Shown: positions 1 through 9,092, numbered from the stretch's first letter. The stretch is 64,000 bases of DNA from Pedobacter helvus (GCF_005925325.1 NZ_SRMP01000006.1:124001-188000), one strand, 5' to 3'. The notes: generated by a model not told the origin, from the letters alone. Program-made: numbers and translations.

Positions 1-524
1 AATGAGATTTAACCAAGGAAGCCGTAGAATAGAAACCAGGGTAAGAAATGCCGTACAAGCCTGCTTTACCGTTGTTGTTTTTAATGTTTTTCACTAGCCA
101 ATCGATGGTGTCGTAAGTGTCTGTGCTTTCGTCAATGTCTTTTTTGCCTTTGCCAAGGCTGGTAGGTCTAATGTCTTCAAAGTTTCCTTCGCTCATCCAA
201 CGGCCACGTACATCTTGGTAGACGAAGATAAAGCCATCACGCATTACCGCTGGGTAACCGCCTAAGCTAGTTTTGTATTCGTTTTCGCCATAAGGGCGCA
301 CTGTATAGGGTGTTCTGTTAATTAGAAAAGGATATTTTTTACTAGCAGAAATATCTTTCGGGATGTAGATTGCGGTGAAAAGCTTCGTGCCATCACGCAT
401 TGGAATTTGGCGTTCTATTTTAGTGTAATGACTGCGAACATAGGCCGAGTCGGTTTCTTGTGCAAAAGAGAATTCTGCGAAAAAGCAAGAAATTAGTAAT
501 AGGATGAATAGTAGTCGTTTCATT
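1..524 (-). CDS. CocE/NonD-family serine hydrolase, N-terminal part (cut by window start)
   Basis: The reading frame starts with ATG at 524 and stays open to base 1, so about 174 residues are visible. The N-terminus is a Sec signal peptide (basic MKRLL, hydrophobic core, then FAQ before a likely cleavage site), which suggests a periplasmic enzyme. The mature part has RQIPMRDGTKL, then YQDVRGRW, and GISYPG near residue 160. These are typical of X-Pro dipeptidyl-peptidase / alpha-amino-acid ester hydrolase (CocE/NonD) proteins, where the serine of GxSYxG is the nucleophile. The C-terminal half, with the catalytic Asp and His, lies outside the window. The substrate cannot be told: an acylase, ester hydrolase or peptidase are all possible. 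Confidence 0.85.
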
Positions 525-546
525 GTGGGTTGGGGTTTAGTCGTTT

Positions 547-625
547 CGTTATGCTGAATTTATTGCAGCATCAGCTATATTGAACTGTTGTAAAACCGAT
601 ACTGAAATAAATTCAGTATGACGGA
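547..625. repeat. Dispersed imperfect-palindrome intergenic repeat
   Basis: Two arms, ATGCTGAATTTATT at 551 and AATAAATTCAGTAT near 606-619, pair to form a long imperfect hairpin ending in the flank ATGACGG. Each arm also folds on itself (GCTG...CAGC). I recognise this pattern as a common dispersed intergenic element in Sphingobacteriaceae, but only this copy is clearly visible here. It lies upstream of the truncated hydrolase and downstream of the 57-aa ORF. Confidence 0.5.
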
Positions 626-668
626 GTGGAAAAAGAAAAGCTTCCCTTTTGAGAAGCTTTCTTAAATC

Positions 669-842
669 TTAGTGACCGCCGTCTGAGGTATCAATTGGTT
701 TGCGGAATGCGAAACCTAATACGAAATATACTAATGCAAGTATATACCAAACATAAGGGCAGTCATTTTTGAATGCCAATGCACCTAACAAAAAAACAGC
801 TAGGCCAACTGCAAAAAATGGAATGTTTCTTAAGCTAATCAT
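669..842 (-). CDS. Small two-helix membrane protein, hypothetical (57 aa)
   Basis: A 57-codon frame runs from ATG at 842 to TAA at 669. Residues about 8-23 (PFFAVGLAVFLLGALAF) and 29-46 (YVWYILALVYFVLGFAF) are hydrophobic helices separated by KNDCP, and the tail is short and polar (RKPIDTSDGGH). This is a plausible small inner-membrane protein. I cannot assign a family. Clean start, stop and amphipathic layout support it being real, but short membrane ORFs can arise by chance. Confidence 0.5.
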   Translation of the reverse strand: MISLRNIPFFAVGLAVFLLGALAFKNDCPYVWYILALVYFVLGFAFRKPIDTSDGGH

Positions 843-1131
843 ACTCAAACTTAGATAAAGTTGCTTAGATACGCAATAATAATTGTATGAAAAAACGACT
901 TTATCGATCTCTTCTCTGCCATTAAAGAAATTTCATTCACAGAGAAAATATAGGTATGGGGTTTTTATGGATGAAAATTAAATGAAAGTTTTGAGTAGTT
1001 ATTTTGAAACCTCTCGCTGTCCTTCGGCATCTATCCCCTAAAAGTAGAGAGAAATGTGCTTGGGGAAATTGGTGCATTTTTGAATACCTTAAAACCATGA
1101 CCAAGTTTTTACAACATTAAAACACTTAACT
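843..1131. other. Intergenic region with no recognised gene
   Basis: AT-rich spacer between the divergent 57-aa ORF and lpdA. I see no ORF, RNA gene or repeat in it. The lpdA promoter follows directly. Confidence 0.5.
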
Positions 1132-1162
1132 TTTGGTGTTTAAGCGGTAAAACGTACATTTG
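1132..1162 (+). promoter_or_regulatory. Bacteroidota-type promoter of lpdA
   Basis: TTTG (1132-1135) is followed by exactly 19 bases and then TACATTTG (1155-1162). This matches the Bacteroidota -33 TTTG / -7 TAnnTTTG consensus and spacing. The lpdA ATG is 26 bases downstream, leaving a short leader. Confidence 0.7.
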
Positions 1163-1187
1163 CCATAACAAAAATTCTTAAAAGATC

Positions 1188-2594
1188 ATGCAATACGATG
1201 TAGTTGTTATTGGCTCGGGTCCGGGCGGTTATGTAGGTGCCATCCGTTGTGCACAATTAGGTTTAAAAACGGCGGTAGTAGAAAAATATAAAACTTATGG
1301 CGGTACTTGCTTAAATGTAGGTTGTATCCCGTCTAAGGCTTTGTTAGATTCTTCTGAGCACTTTCACAACGCGGCTCATACATTCACTACTCACGGTATT
1401 AACCTTAAAGATTTAAAGGTTGATATGAAGCAAATGATTGCCCGTAAGGACGATGTTGTAGCACAAAATACTGCTGGTATCACCTATCTTTTCAAGAAAA
1501 ACAAAATTGACGCTTACGAAGGTGTAGGTTCTTTCGAGGATAAAAATACGATAATCGTTACTAAAGCAGATGGTTCTACAGAAAAGCTAACTACTAAAAA
1601 CGTAATTATTGCTACAGGTTCTAAACCTACGGCTTTGCCTTTCTTACCAATTGATAAAAAACGTATCATTACCAGTACCGAGGCTTTAAACCTGAAAGAA
1701 GTACCTAAAACCATGGTAGTAATTGGTGGTGGTGTAATTGGTTTAGAGTTAGGTTCCGTTTACGCCCGTTTGGGTACAAAAGTAACTGTAGTGGAGTTTG
1801 CTCCAGCTATTATCGGTACAATGGATGCTGGTTTAGGTAAAGAATTGCAACGTGTGTTAAAGAAATCTTTAGGCATGGAATTTTTAACTAACCACAAAGT
1901 AACTGGTGCATCTGTTAAAGGTAAGGTGGTAACAGTAACTGCTGATAATGCCAAAGGAGAAGCGGTTTCTTTAGAAGCGGATTACTGTATCGTAGCTGTA
2001 GGTAGAACGGCTTACACTGCTGGTTTAGGTTTAGATAAAATCGGGATTGCTACAGAAGAAAGAGGTAACAAAATTCCTGTTAACGACCATTTAGAGACTT
2101 CTGTGGCTGGTGTGTACGCTATCGGTGATGTGATTAAAGGTGCGATGTTGGCTCACAAAGCGGAAGACGAAGGTATTTACGTTGCAGAGCGTATTGCCGG
2201 ACAAAAACCACATATCAACTATAACTTAATTCCTGGTGTGGTTTACACTTGGCCAGAGGTTGCTTCTGTGGGTCAAACTGAGGAGCAATTGAAAGCTGCT
2301 GGAGTAAAATACAAAGCGGGTTCATTCCCTTTCAAAGCGAGCGGACGTGCGAAGGCAAGTATGGACACTGATGGTTTTGTAAAGGTGTTGGCTGATGAAA
2401 AAACGGATGAGATTTTAGGTATCCACATGATTGGTCCGCGTGCTGCTGACATGATTGCAGAGGCGGTGGTAGCCATGGAGTTCCGTGCTTCGGCAGAGGA
2501 TGTGGCTAGAATTTGCCATGCGCACCCAACTTATACTGAAGCTTTAAAAGAAGCTGCCTTGGCTGCTACTGAAAATAGAGCAATACATATTTAA
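1188..2594 (+). CDS. lpdA: Dihydrolipoyl dehydrogenase (E3)
   Basis: 468 aa, the usual length for E3, the FAD flavoprotein that reoxidises lipoyl groups of 2-oxo-acid dehydrogenase complexes and the glycine cleavage system with NAD+. The N-terminal FAD-binding motif GSGPGG is at residues 9-14. The redox-active disulfide sits in GGTCLNVGCIPSK (Cys41/Cys46). A second Rossmann motif GGGVIGLELG binds NAD, and GVYAIGDV is the second FAD contact. The C-terminal HAHPTYTE (about 444-451) holds the His-Glu pair of the dimer-interface active site. It stands alone with its own promoter and terminator; the E1/E2 genes are not in this window. Confidence 0.97.
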   Translation: MQYDVVVIGSGPGGYVGAIRCAQLGLKTAVVEKYKTYGGTCLNVGCIPSKALLDSSEHFHNAAHTFTTHGINLKDLKVDMKQMIARKDDVVAQNTAGITYLFKKNKIDAYEGVGSFEDKNTIIVTKADGSTEKLTTKNVIIATGSKPTALPFLPIDKKRIITSTEALNLKEVPKTMVVIGGGVIGLELGSVYARLGTKVTVVEFAPAIIGTMDAGLGKELQRVLKKSLGMEFLTNHKVTGASVKGKVVTVTADNAKGEAVSLEADYCIVAVGRTAYTAGLGLDKIGIATEERGNKIPVNDHLETSVAGVYAIGDVIKGAMLAHKAEDEGIYVAERIAGQKPHINYNLIPGVVYTWPEVASVGQTEEQLKAAGVKYKAGSFPFKASGRAKASMDTDGFVKVLADEKTDEILGIHMIGPRAADMIAEAVVAMEFRASAEDVARICHAHPTYTEALKEAALAATENRAIHI

Positions 2595-2648
2595 TTGAAG
2601 TGGTCAGGTATCAGTTGACAGTGGTCAGTTGGTACGACTAAATATCAT

Positions 2649-2682
2649 AAAAATCCTGCGGTTTGTGCCGTGGGATTTTTTT
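2649..2682 (+). terminator. Intrinsic terminator after lpdA
   Basis: AAAATCC...GGGATTTT stem with internal tgcgg/ccgt pairing, followed by a run of T. It lies about 55 bases after the lpdA stop, between convergent genes. Confidence 0.6.
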
Positions 2683-2709
2683 TAGCATTATATTTTTCTT
2701 TTGACGATA

Positions 2710-3609
2710 TTAAATGCGGTAAGTTCGAGGGGTTTGACTGGTCTGCTTTTTAAAGAAGTTATTGAAATGAGCGGGATCTTCGAAACCTAAAGTATAGCTA
2801 ATTTCCGAAATGTTCCAGTTCGTATGTTTTAGCAGTGCAATAGCTTCGGTTATTAAACGGTCTGCAATATGAGATGTAGTAGTTTTGCCAGTTGCTTTTT
2901 TTATTGCCCTGTTTAAATGATTGGTATGAACGTTCAGTTTTTCTGCAAAGTCTTTAGCAGAGCGAAGTTTGAATTGTTGCGATCGTGATTCTATAGGAAA
3001 CTGCCTTTCTAAAAGTTCTGTAAAAACTGCTGCGATACGAGAATTGGCATCGGCGTGTTTGTATAGCGTTTCTGAAGGTTGCAATTTCAAAGCACCATGG
3101 ATCATTTCCATAATATAATTGCGGATCAAATCAAATTTAAAAGCATAGTCTGATTTTAATTCCTCGATCATCTTCAAAAAAATGTGTGCAAAAGCATCGT
3201 CTTGCTGCTGCGTTAGTAAATAAGCCGGTTTCCCATTGGGCGAATACATCGGTAATTCTTTTAAGCTTCCACGGATATATTCTGCGAAAAAAGCATCCTT
3301 GAAAATACAGAAATAGCCTGTAGCATCTTCGGTTAGAGGCTCAAAAGTATAAGGCACTTCCGGATTAAAAAACATCAAAGTACTATCCGAAACTTCTAAG
3401 GTTTTATCGCCGTAATGGTAAAGATGTTTGCCTCTCATTAAGGCAATTTTGTAGAAATCTCTGCGGCTGTATTGTACTGGCGGTCTTCCGGGAGCATTAC
3501 ATTCCTCTAGCTTAAAAACATTAAAATGCCCCAAATCAGCGTTTATGCCATCAAACTTAAGATCGAACTTACGTTCGTAAAAATCTGCTAGGGTTTCTAA
3601 AGGTTCCAT
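2710..3609 (-). CDS. AraC-family transcriptional regulator
   Basis: 299 aa. The C-terminal ~80 residues contain the two helix-turn-helix units of AraC/XylS proteins: SAKDFAEKLNVHTNHLNRAI and then ISEISYTLGFEDPAHFNNFF, ending FKKQTSQTPRTYR. The N-terminal ~200 residues resemble a cupin-like sensing domain (STLMFFNPEVPYTFEPL). It lies 97 bases downstream of a short-chain dehydrogenase on the same strand, separated by a strong hairpin, so the two are probably separate transcripts. Such AraC plus SDR pairs are frequent in this phylum, and the regulator may control the dehydrogenase; that is inference. Confidence 0.88.
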   Translation of the reverse strand: MEPLETLADFYERKFDLKFDGINADLGHFNVFKLEECNAPGRPPVQYSRRDFYKIALMRGKHLYHYGDKTLEVSDSTLMFFNPEVPYTFEPLTEDATGYFCIFKDAFFAEYIRGSLKELPMYSPNGKPAYLLTQQQDDAFAHIFLKMIEELKSDYAFKFDLIRNYIMEMIHGALKLQPSETLYKHADANSRIAAVFTELLERQFPIESRSQQFKLRSAKDFAEKLNVHTNHLNRAIKKATGKTTTSHIADRLITEAIALLKHTNWNISEISYTLGFEDPAHFNNFFKKQTSQTPRTYRI

Positions 3610-3650
3610 ATTGTAAATTTAAAACATTTATATTTAGATTGCTAAACATG

Positions 3651-3681
3651 AAAACTCAATCAGTATTTGCGATTGAGTTTT
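3651..3681 (-). terminator. Terminator after the short-chain dehydrogenase
   Basis: Perfect 11-bp stem AAAACTCAATC / GATTGAGTTTT with a 9-base loop, 26 bases past the dehydrogenase stop. The T-rich arm serves the minus strand. Confidence 0.7.
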
Positions 3682-3706
3682 CTTTGAGGTGATCATTTGT
3701 CAAAAT

Positions 3707-4552
3707 TTAATTAATAAAAGCTGTATTAGTAGCTAGTGATTTAAACTCTTCCATATCTTTTTGTATTAAATCAATTTTATCATTTGCCACTTTGTATGCA
3801 TCTGCCCCTAAAAATAAATGTAATGCGGGATCGCTTTGGTTAGCAACTGCTATCATTACATCAGCTGCTTTTTCTGGATCACCAGGTTGGTTAGCGTTAA
3901 TATCTTGCAAGTGCGCATTTTGAACTGCCCTTACATTTTGGTAAGCCTCAATTTCATTTTTAGGTTTAACAATTGAGCCACCCTCTAAAAAGCTTGTTCT
4001 AAAATATCCAGGCATTACCAAGCTCACATTAATACCAAAAGGCCTTGCTTCGTGATAAAGCGATTCGGTAAAACCATGTACCGCAAATTTAGTTGCACAG
4101 TAGATGCCAAATGCAGGGAAGCCACCAGAAAAACCACCTATTGAAGAAATATTAAAGATGTGTCCGTTTTTTTGTGCTCTTAAATAGGGCAATGCTTTAC
4201 GAATTACATTAAGCGACCCAAAAACATTTACATCAAAATTTGCTCTTGCTTCTTCGTCGGTTAATTCTTCTAAGCCTCCAATTAATCCGTATCCCGCATT
4301 GTTTACCACTACGTCAATGCTTCCAAAATGTTCTACTGCTTTGTCAATGGCTTTTGCAACATCTGATTCGTCTACAACATTCATTGCTAATGGTAAAAAA
4401 TTCGTGGTGTTTTCTTGTACTGCTTCTCTTAAAGCATCGATGGTACGAGATGTTGCGGCTACATTATAGCCTTGTGCTAATAGTTTTTTTGCTAGTGTTA
4501 ATCCGAGTCCTTTAGAGGCTCCAGTGATTAACCATGTTTTTCTTGTGTTCAT
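3707..4552 (-). CDS. Short-chain dehydrogenase/reductase (SDR)
   Basis: Classical SDR, 281 aa from the ATG at 4552. A longer frame reaches 4594, but the SDR core begins right after MNTRKTWLITGASKG, so 4552 (or the preceding ATG at 4555) is preferred. TGASKGLG (about 10-17) binds NAD(P). NNAG is near 84-87. The catalytic set is Ser136/137 in NISSIGG and Tyr151/Lys155 in YCATK. Cytosolic NAD(P)-dependent oxidoreductase; the substrate is unknown. It is closest in feel to the oxidoreductases found beside AraC regulators, as here. Confidence 0.9.
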   Translation of the reverse strand: MNTRKTWLITGASKGLGLTLAKKLLAQGYNVAATSRTIDALREAVQENTTNFLPLAMNVVDESDVAKAIDKAVEHFGSIDVVVNNAGYGLIGGLEELTDEEARANFDVNVFGSLNVIRKALPYLRAQKNGHIFNISSIGGFSGGFPAFGIYCATKFAVHGFTESLYHEARPFGINVSLVMPGYFRTSFLEGGSIVKPKNEIEAYQNVRAVQNAHLQDINANQPGDPEKAADVMIAVANQSDPALHLFLGADAYKVANDKIDLIQKDMEEFKSLATNTAFIN

Positions 4553-4841
4553 CATTTTTGTTTTTTTTATATCACAAAGTTGATGGTATTTCAACTGTAG
4601 CAGTTAGTGTAGTTCAAACAGATTATTGCAAAATTCAAACAATTTACAGTGTTTGATATTTTTGTTGTGAAGAAAGCTAGATGTAGAAAGTTTTTGTGGT
4701 TAATCTCTTTTTAAACCTGTGGCTACGAAAGGAAATTGATGGAATATATCTAGGTTGAGGATAGGTTGAGTTATAATTAAACTTTTTTCATTTCAATCTT
4801 AAATTTGCTTAATGGTTTTATTTTAGATATGTATTTTAGCG

Positions 4842-6026
4842 ATGATGAAAAACACTTTTCTTCTTGCTGCAATTTTACTTTTTCTAACTGCCTGCGTACC
4901 GTTAAGGTCTATTAAATATTTAATCCCAGATTTGGGAGATAGTGCGAAATTTGAGAATGTAACGATCCAGAAATCTGTAACGCCATTTCATTTCAAATAC
5001 AATCTTCAGAACAGGGTCTACGATTCTTTGAAAAACCGTTTAGACACAGGCTTAATTGGAACAAAAACGAATGTTTTCTTAGTGATTAAGAACGATAGCA
5101 TCATTTATCAATATCTCTCTGAGGGAAATACTTTGGCGGTTAGGCAGCCAAGTTTCTCGATGGCTAAATCTTTTGTAGGTACTTTGATTGGGATATCGTT
5201 AGATCGAGGTGAAATCAAATCCACAGATGAGCTGGTGATTAATTATTTACCAGAATTGGCTAAAAATGATGAACATTTTAAAAGACTGACCATTCAGCAC
5301 GTGCTGGATATGCGAAGTGGATTTGATTTTAAAGAGCGTTCTTTCAGCCCGTTTTCTCAAATTACCAGAAGTTATTACGGTGCAGATCTAAGAAAGATCG
5401 TGGGTAAACTGAAGTTTAAAAATGAACCAGGAAAAGTTTTCGAATATCAGAGTATCAATACACAAGTGCTGGCTTTTATATTGGAAAAAGCAACTGGGAA
5501 AGGTATAAAAGAACTAATGCAAGAACGTTTGTGGAAACCTTTGGGTGCCGAAAGTGATGCGTTATGGAGTTTAGATAACGATAAAAATATCAAGGCTTTT
5601 TGTTGTATCAATGCTACGGCTTTAGACTTTGCTAAAATTGGTAGACTCTATTTAAATGGTGGCAATTGGGAAGGCAAACAACTAGTTTCTAAGAAATGGA
5701 CTGATATCACTACCAATCCAGACAGTTTGACCAAACTGAGATATAAGAACCAGTTTTGGGCTACCAGAGATTTTAAATTCTTTAAGGATTCGATAAGTGC
5801 GGTAAGCTCGCTTGGAAAAGAAGGATTGAAATATCCAGTGGAAAGAAATACTGATGGCAGATATTTCTATGCTAAGAAAGTTTATGATTACAAAGCGCAG
5901 GGAATGTTCGGTCAGTCGGTTTACGTCAATCCTCAAAACAAAGTAATTATTGTACGTTTGGGCGATAGGCAGAAGAAAGTGAACCTTCACAGTTTTGTGC
6001 AGGAAGTGGGAAGGAGCATAAAGTAA
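4842..6026 (+). CDS. Lipoprotein serine hydrolase, beta-lactamase/class C fold
   Basis: 394 aa. The N-terminus is a lipoprotein signal (LLFLTAC, Cys18), so the enzyme is probably membrane-anchored. Residues about 75-390 are a beta-lactamase-related hydrolase domain: SFSMAKS carries the SxxK nucleophile pair (Ser106, Lys109), EYQSINTQ fits the YxN-like position, and GMFGQSVYVNP is a typical late motif. Family members act as D,D-peptidases, esterases or remain uncharacterised; classical beta-lactamase activity should not be assumed. It is monocistronic. Confidence 0.88.
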   Translation: MMKNTFLLAAILLFLTACVPLRSIKYLIPDLGDSAKFENVTIQKSVTPFHFKYNLQNRVYDSLKNRLDTGLIGTKTNVFLVIKNDSIIYQYLSEGNTLAVRQPSFSMAKSFVGTLIGISLDRGEIKSTDELVINYLPELAKNDEHFKRLTIQHVLDMRSGFDFKERSFSPFSQITRSYYGADLRKIVGKLKFKNEPGKVFEYQSINTQVLAFILEKATGKGIKELMQERLWKPLGAESDALWSLDNDKNIKAFCCINATALDFAKIGRLYLNGGNWEGKQLVSKKWTDITTNPDSLTKLRYKNQFWATRDFKFFKDSISAVSSLGKEGLKYPVERNTDGRYFYAKKVYDYKAQGMFGQSVYVNPQNKVIIVRLGDRQKKVNLHSFVQEVGRSIK

Positions 6027-6282
6027 AAATTTAGTATGATTATTCCTGTTTAAAAATTGCTTCGTAAACTCGAAATGACATTAGTATTTCGTCATTGCAA
6101 AGAGTTGCAGCAAAAGAAATACAGTTATATTGTTGGTTGAAAACATATCTTTGTACGTGTAGAGCGTTTTCATTGCTTTAAAAGTAACCATTGTGTTAAA
6201 ATGACAAATAACAGGGTGGGTAAGTGTTTTTTTTGTAGGTTTTTACAGACCTTTGCAGAAAATTTAATCCCGCCGTTCTTTC

Positions 6283-7467
6283 ATGTCAACAATTGCAGAT
6301 AGTACCGATTTATCAGTTAAAGAAACTTCTCAATACAGTAGAAAAACCATTCGTTTAGCAGTGTCGCTTTTCTACTTTGGTCAAGGATTAGTTTTTGCCA
6401 GTTGGGCAAGCCGTATCCCAGATTTAAAAGCTGCTTTAAGCCTTTCTGATGCTGCTTTGGGAAGTATTTTATTGGCCCTGCCGATCGGTCAGCTAATTAC
6501 CATGCCACTTTCAGGGCGTTTGGTAGCCATTTATGGTAGCAAAAGAATTCTAACTTTAGCTACCCCAGTTTATGCGCTTTGCTTAACTAATTTGGCTTTG
6601 GCAACGCATGGTTGGCATTTGGCGTTGTTCCTTCTATTGTTCGGTATTTCTGGAAACTTATGTAACATCGCTTTGAACACGCAGGCGGTTACAGCCGAGG
6701 GGCACTACGGAAAACCAATCATGTCCTCATTTCATGGTTCTTGGAGTTTGGGACTTTTTACAGGTGCCTTGGTAGGCTTGTTAATGATGAACTTACACTT
6801 GGCTACCGCCGTACATTTTTGGATTATCGCTCCTTTGGCATGGGTTCATATATTTATCAATCATCGTTTTCTATTGATTGGTAAAGCTGCGCAAAAAGAG
6901 AAGCCTAAGTTTTTAATGAAGCCGCAAGGGATGTTGATACAATTGGGTATCATCGCTTTCTGTAGTATGGCTACCGAGGGCGCTTTGATGGATTGGAGTG
7001 GCGTTTACTTTAAAGAGATTGTGCATGCGCCTGCTAAATGGGTAATTTTAGGATATGCCTCTTACTCCGCTATGATGACCATCGGCCGTTTTATTGGAGA
7101 TAAATTTATTGCTTCTTTGGGTAGAAAAACAATGCTACAGCTTTGTGGTGTGATCATTTCCACAGGGATGTTTCTATCTGTAGCTTTTCCAACTGTAATT
7201 GTGGCGACCATCGGTTTTATGCTGGTGGGTATTGGTGTTTCGGTCATCATCCCAATGACTTATACCATTGCTGGTAACAACGACAAAATACCTTCAAGTT
7301 TAGCTATTGCGATGGTGTCTAGTATTGGTTACTTTGGTTTCTTAATGGGACCTCCGTTAATTGGTTACATTTCTGAGCTTTTCAACTTACGTTATTCTTT
7401 TGCTCTGATAGGCTGCTTTGGTATCCTGATTAGCTTGTTGGTGAGAAAAATTAGTGCGATAAAATAG
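6283..7467 (+). CDS. MFS transporter
   Basis: 394 aa with about 12 hydrophobic segments and little else, which is the major facilitator layout. The N-terminus (about 1-25) is cytoplasmic. GRLVAIYGSKRIL resembles the loop 2-3 MFS signature (GxLaDrxGrkxxL). The second half repeats it with IGRFIGDKFIASLGRKTML. The sequence recalls the sugar/fucose-permease-like subgroup of small MFS proteins, but the substrate cannot be read. No partner genes are adjacent. Confidence 0.88.
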   Translation: MSTIADSTDLSVKETSQYSRKTIRLAVSLFYFGQGLVFASWASRIPDLKAALSLSDAALGSILLALPIGQLITMPLSGRLVAIYGSKRILTLATPVYALCLTNLALATHGWHLALFLLLFGISGNLCNIALNTQAVTAEGHYGKPIMSSFHGSWSLGLFTGALVGLLMMNLHLATAVHFWIIAPLAWVHIFINHRFLLIGKAAQKEKPKFLMKPQGMLIQLGIIAFCSMATEGALMDWSGVYFKEIVHAPAKWVILGYASYSAMMTIGRFIGDKFIASLGRKTMLQLCGVIISTGMFLSVAFPTVIVATIGFMLVGIGVSVIIPMTYTIAGNNDKIPSSLAIAMVSSIGYFGFLMGPPLIGYISELFNLRYSFALIGCFGILISLLVRKISAIK

Positions 7468-7677
7468 GGAATAGGTTATAGGGGTTAATCTTGATGTTTA
7501 GCTTTCTAGGCTCCACGTCATTGCCAACTCGGCTGGCAATCTTGATGCGATAAAAGGTTAAAATATTTATATATCTATCATTTTAAGGTTCTCGCCCACG
7601 CGGGAATAGCAATATGTTTAAGATTTGAATTTAGCCCATCACAATTAAATTTTTAGACTTTATTATAGCACGTCGTC

Positions 7678-7716
7678 GGAGACGCCAACCTCTGATATTC
7701 TTTGGTTGGCGTCCCC
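7678..7716. repeat. Intergenic palindrome (long hairpin)
   Basis: GACGCCAACC (7681-7690) pairs perfectly with GGTTGGCGTC (7704-7713), extended on both sides by imperfect GC pairs. It lies between the convergent MFS and 184-aa genes, has no clear T-tract, and looks like a REP-type intergenic element more than a simple terminator. Confidence 0.5.
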
Positions 7717-7748
7717 GCCAATAAATATTTTGCTTTGCCCAGCAAGGT

Positions 7749-8303
7749 CTAATGAAAGCCCATCTTAAATTCTTCTAAAACCAACTCCAATCTGCTTATC
7801 CTTTTAGTCCAAATGTTATAAAGGAACCAGAGTTGTACACTAAAAACCACAATGATAAAACCCAAGGCCCAAAATTTATTTGCAGAAAAATTGACGTCAT
7901 AACTAAAGAAAGTGATCAGGGCAATAGCAAAGAAAACTCGTGCCATAACGGCCCCTAATCTATACGTTTTTAACCTGCTAGCGAAATTTTCCAAATCATT
8001 ATTAAGGTTTGTACTGCTTCTAAATTTGCTTTGCATTAAATAACCTTTGTATCCATAAAGTAATTGTAGCAATATCGCTGTAATGATCAAAAGGTTAGTT
8101 GCTATTGGTTTAGTTGCGCCATCAAACATGGTAAAATAGCAAAAGAGAAATGCAGTAAAACCAAATAGCTCCATAACAATCTGTTTTTTGATAGAGTTAA
8201 GGATTGGGTGACTGTTTTTCTTGATCATTAATTCCAACTCCTTTTTATCCTTTTCGTAAGTGGGTATTCCTTGCCAAACTGATTTTATATTATCTATTTC
8301 CAT
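7749..8303 (-). CDS. Four-helix membrane protein, possible anti-sigma partner
   Basis: 184 aa. A cytoplasmic N-terminus of about 45 residues (starting MEIDNIKSVWQGIP) is followed by four hydrophobic segments, about 45-65, 70-92, 120-137 and 142-165. The start overlaps the end of the upstream ECF sigma gene by 14 bases, which implies translational coupling. A membrane protein with a short cytoplasmic N-terminal domain coupled to an ECF sigma factor is the usual architecture of an anti-sigma factor. I do not recognise a zinc-binding anti-sigma motif, so this role is inferred from context only. Confidence 0.75.
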   Translation of the reverse strand: MEIDNIKSVWQGIPTYEKDKKELELMIKKNSHPILNSIKKQIVMELFGFTAFLFCYFTMFDGATKPIATNLLIITAILLQLLYGYKGYLMQSKFRSSTNLNNDLENFASRLKTYRLGAVMARVFFAIALITFFSYDVNFSANKFWALGFIIVVFSVQLWFLYNIWTKRISRLELVLEEFKMGFH

Positions 8304-8772
8304 GACTTAAAATTTGATAGAGTTTGTTCTTAATTCTATTGATTTTTACACCTACGTTATTTTCACTTATGCCAATAATTTCCGAAATTTCCTGATAACT
8401 CATTTCTTCTAAATAAAGTGTAATAATGGCTCTTTCGCCTTCATTTAATTGCTTAATTGCCCAAAGCAATTGCTGATGCTGCTCATTTTTTTCTACTGGA
8501 TGGTCAAGGTTGATGTCAGGTAAAACAGAGACAAGATCAATTGCCGGTTCCTTTTTTCTAAAAGAACTGATGGCGGTGTTTAAAGCAATACGATATAGCC
8601 AGGTGCTAAATTTAGATTCGCCCCTGAAGTTTTTGTAACCCCTCCAAGCATGATAAGTGATTTCTTGAAATAAATCTTCATAGTCTTCCCTTTGGTTGCA
8701 GTATATGCTACAAACCTTTCCAATAATACCTTGGTTGGCGGAAAGGAGTTGAAGAAATTCTATTTCGCTCAT
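8290..8772 (-). CDS. ECF sigma-70 factor
   Basis: 160 aa, the usual ECF size. Region 2 is DYEDLFQEITYHAWRGYKNF and continues with TWLYRIALNTA; region 4 is the C-terminal helix-turn-helix (MSYQEISEIIGISENNVGVK, ending INRIKNKL). The start codon shares one base with the stop of the upstream lipoprotein gene (TAATG), and its own end overlaps the downstream membrane-protein gene by 14 bases. So lipoprotein, sigma and membrane protein form a tightly coupled operon. It redirects RNA polymerase to a regulon that cannot be deduced here. Confidence 0.93.
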   Translation of the reverse strand: MSEIEFLQLLSANQGIIGKVCSIYCNQREDYEDLFQEITYHAWRGYKNFRGESKFSTWLYRIALNTAISSFRKKEPAIDLVSVLPDINLDHPVEKNEQHQQLLWAIKQLNEGERAIITLYLEEMSYQEISEIIGISENNVGVKINRIKNKLYQILSHGNR

Positions 8773-8978
8773 TATTTAGTGTGGTCAGTGTTTATCGTTG
8801 TTATTCTGTCGTTCAACAATCTGATACTATCTAAAATAACGATTTGCTTCTTTTCTAGTTCATCTATTCGTTGTGAAAGTTCCTGGTCTCTTAATTGTGC
8901 TCTTCCATCTGGTGATGAGTTTTGTCCGCAACTGGCCAAGCCAATTATAGTAATTAGTAATAATGCTGTACTTTTCAT
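8772..8978 (-). CDS. Small lipoprotein with coiled coil (68 aa)
   Basis: The frame is open from 9062, but the ATG at 8978 gives an ideal lipoprotein signal: MKSTALLLITIIGLASC with Cys17 in an LASC lipobox. The rest, about 30-65, is a charged heptad-like helix (LRDQELSQRIDELEKKQ). The stop overlaps the sigma factor start by one base. In its operon it could be an envelope sensor or stress-related lipoprotein; the function is unknown. Confidence 0.75.
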   Translation of the reverse strand: MKSTALLLITIIGLASCGQNSSPDGRAQLRDQELSQRIDELEKKQIVILDSIRLLNDRITTINTDHTK

Positions 8979-9072
8979 ATTTAATGTTCTTTTTATATAA
9001 GTAGCTACTTGGAAGAAATACTTACACTTGCTAAAAAAAATTAATATGAAAAATAGGCTCATGTTAAATAAA

Positions 9073-9092
9073 CGGGATTGTAGCGAATCCCG
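9073..9092 (-). terminator. Hairpin downstream of the PLDc_N-like gene
   Basis: CGGGATT / AATCCCG stem with a six-base loop. On the minus strand a T-rich stretch follows. It lies past the end of the 70-aa gene and before the lipoprotein start. Confidence 0.45.

Noticed and set aside
4842..6026. Class C beta-lactamase resistance gene
   Set aside because: SxxK is present, but a lipoprotein signal and motifs differ from AmpC; general serine-hydrolase family is the safe call.
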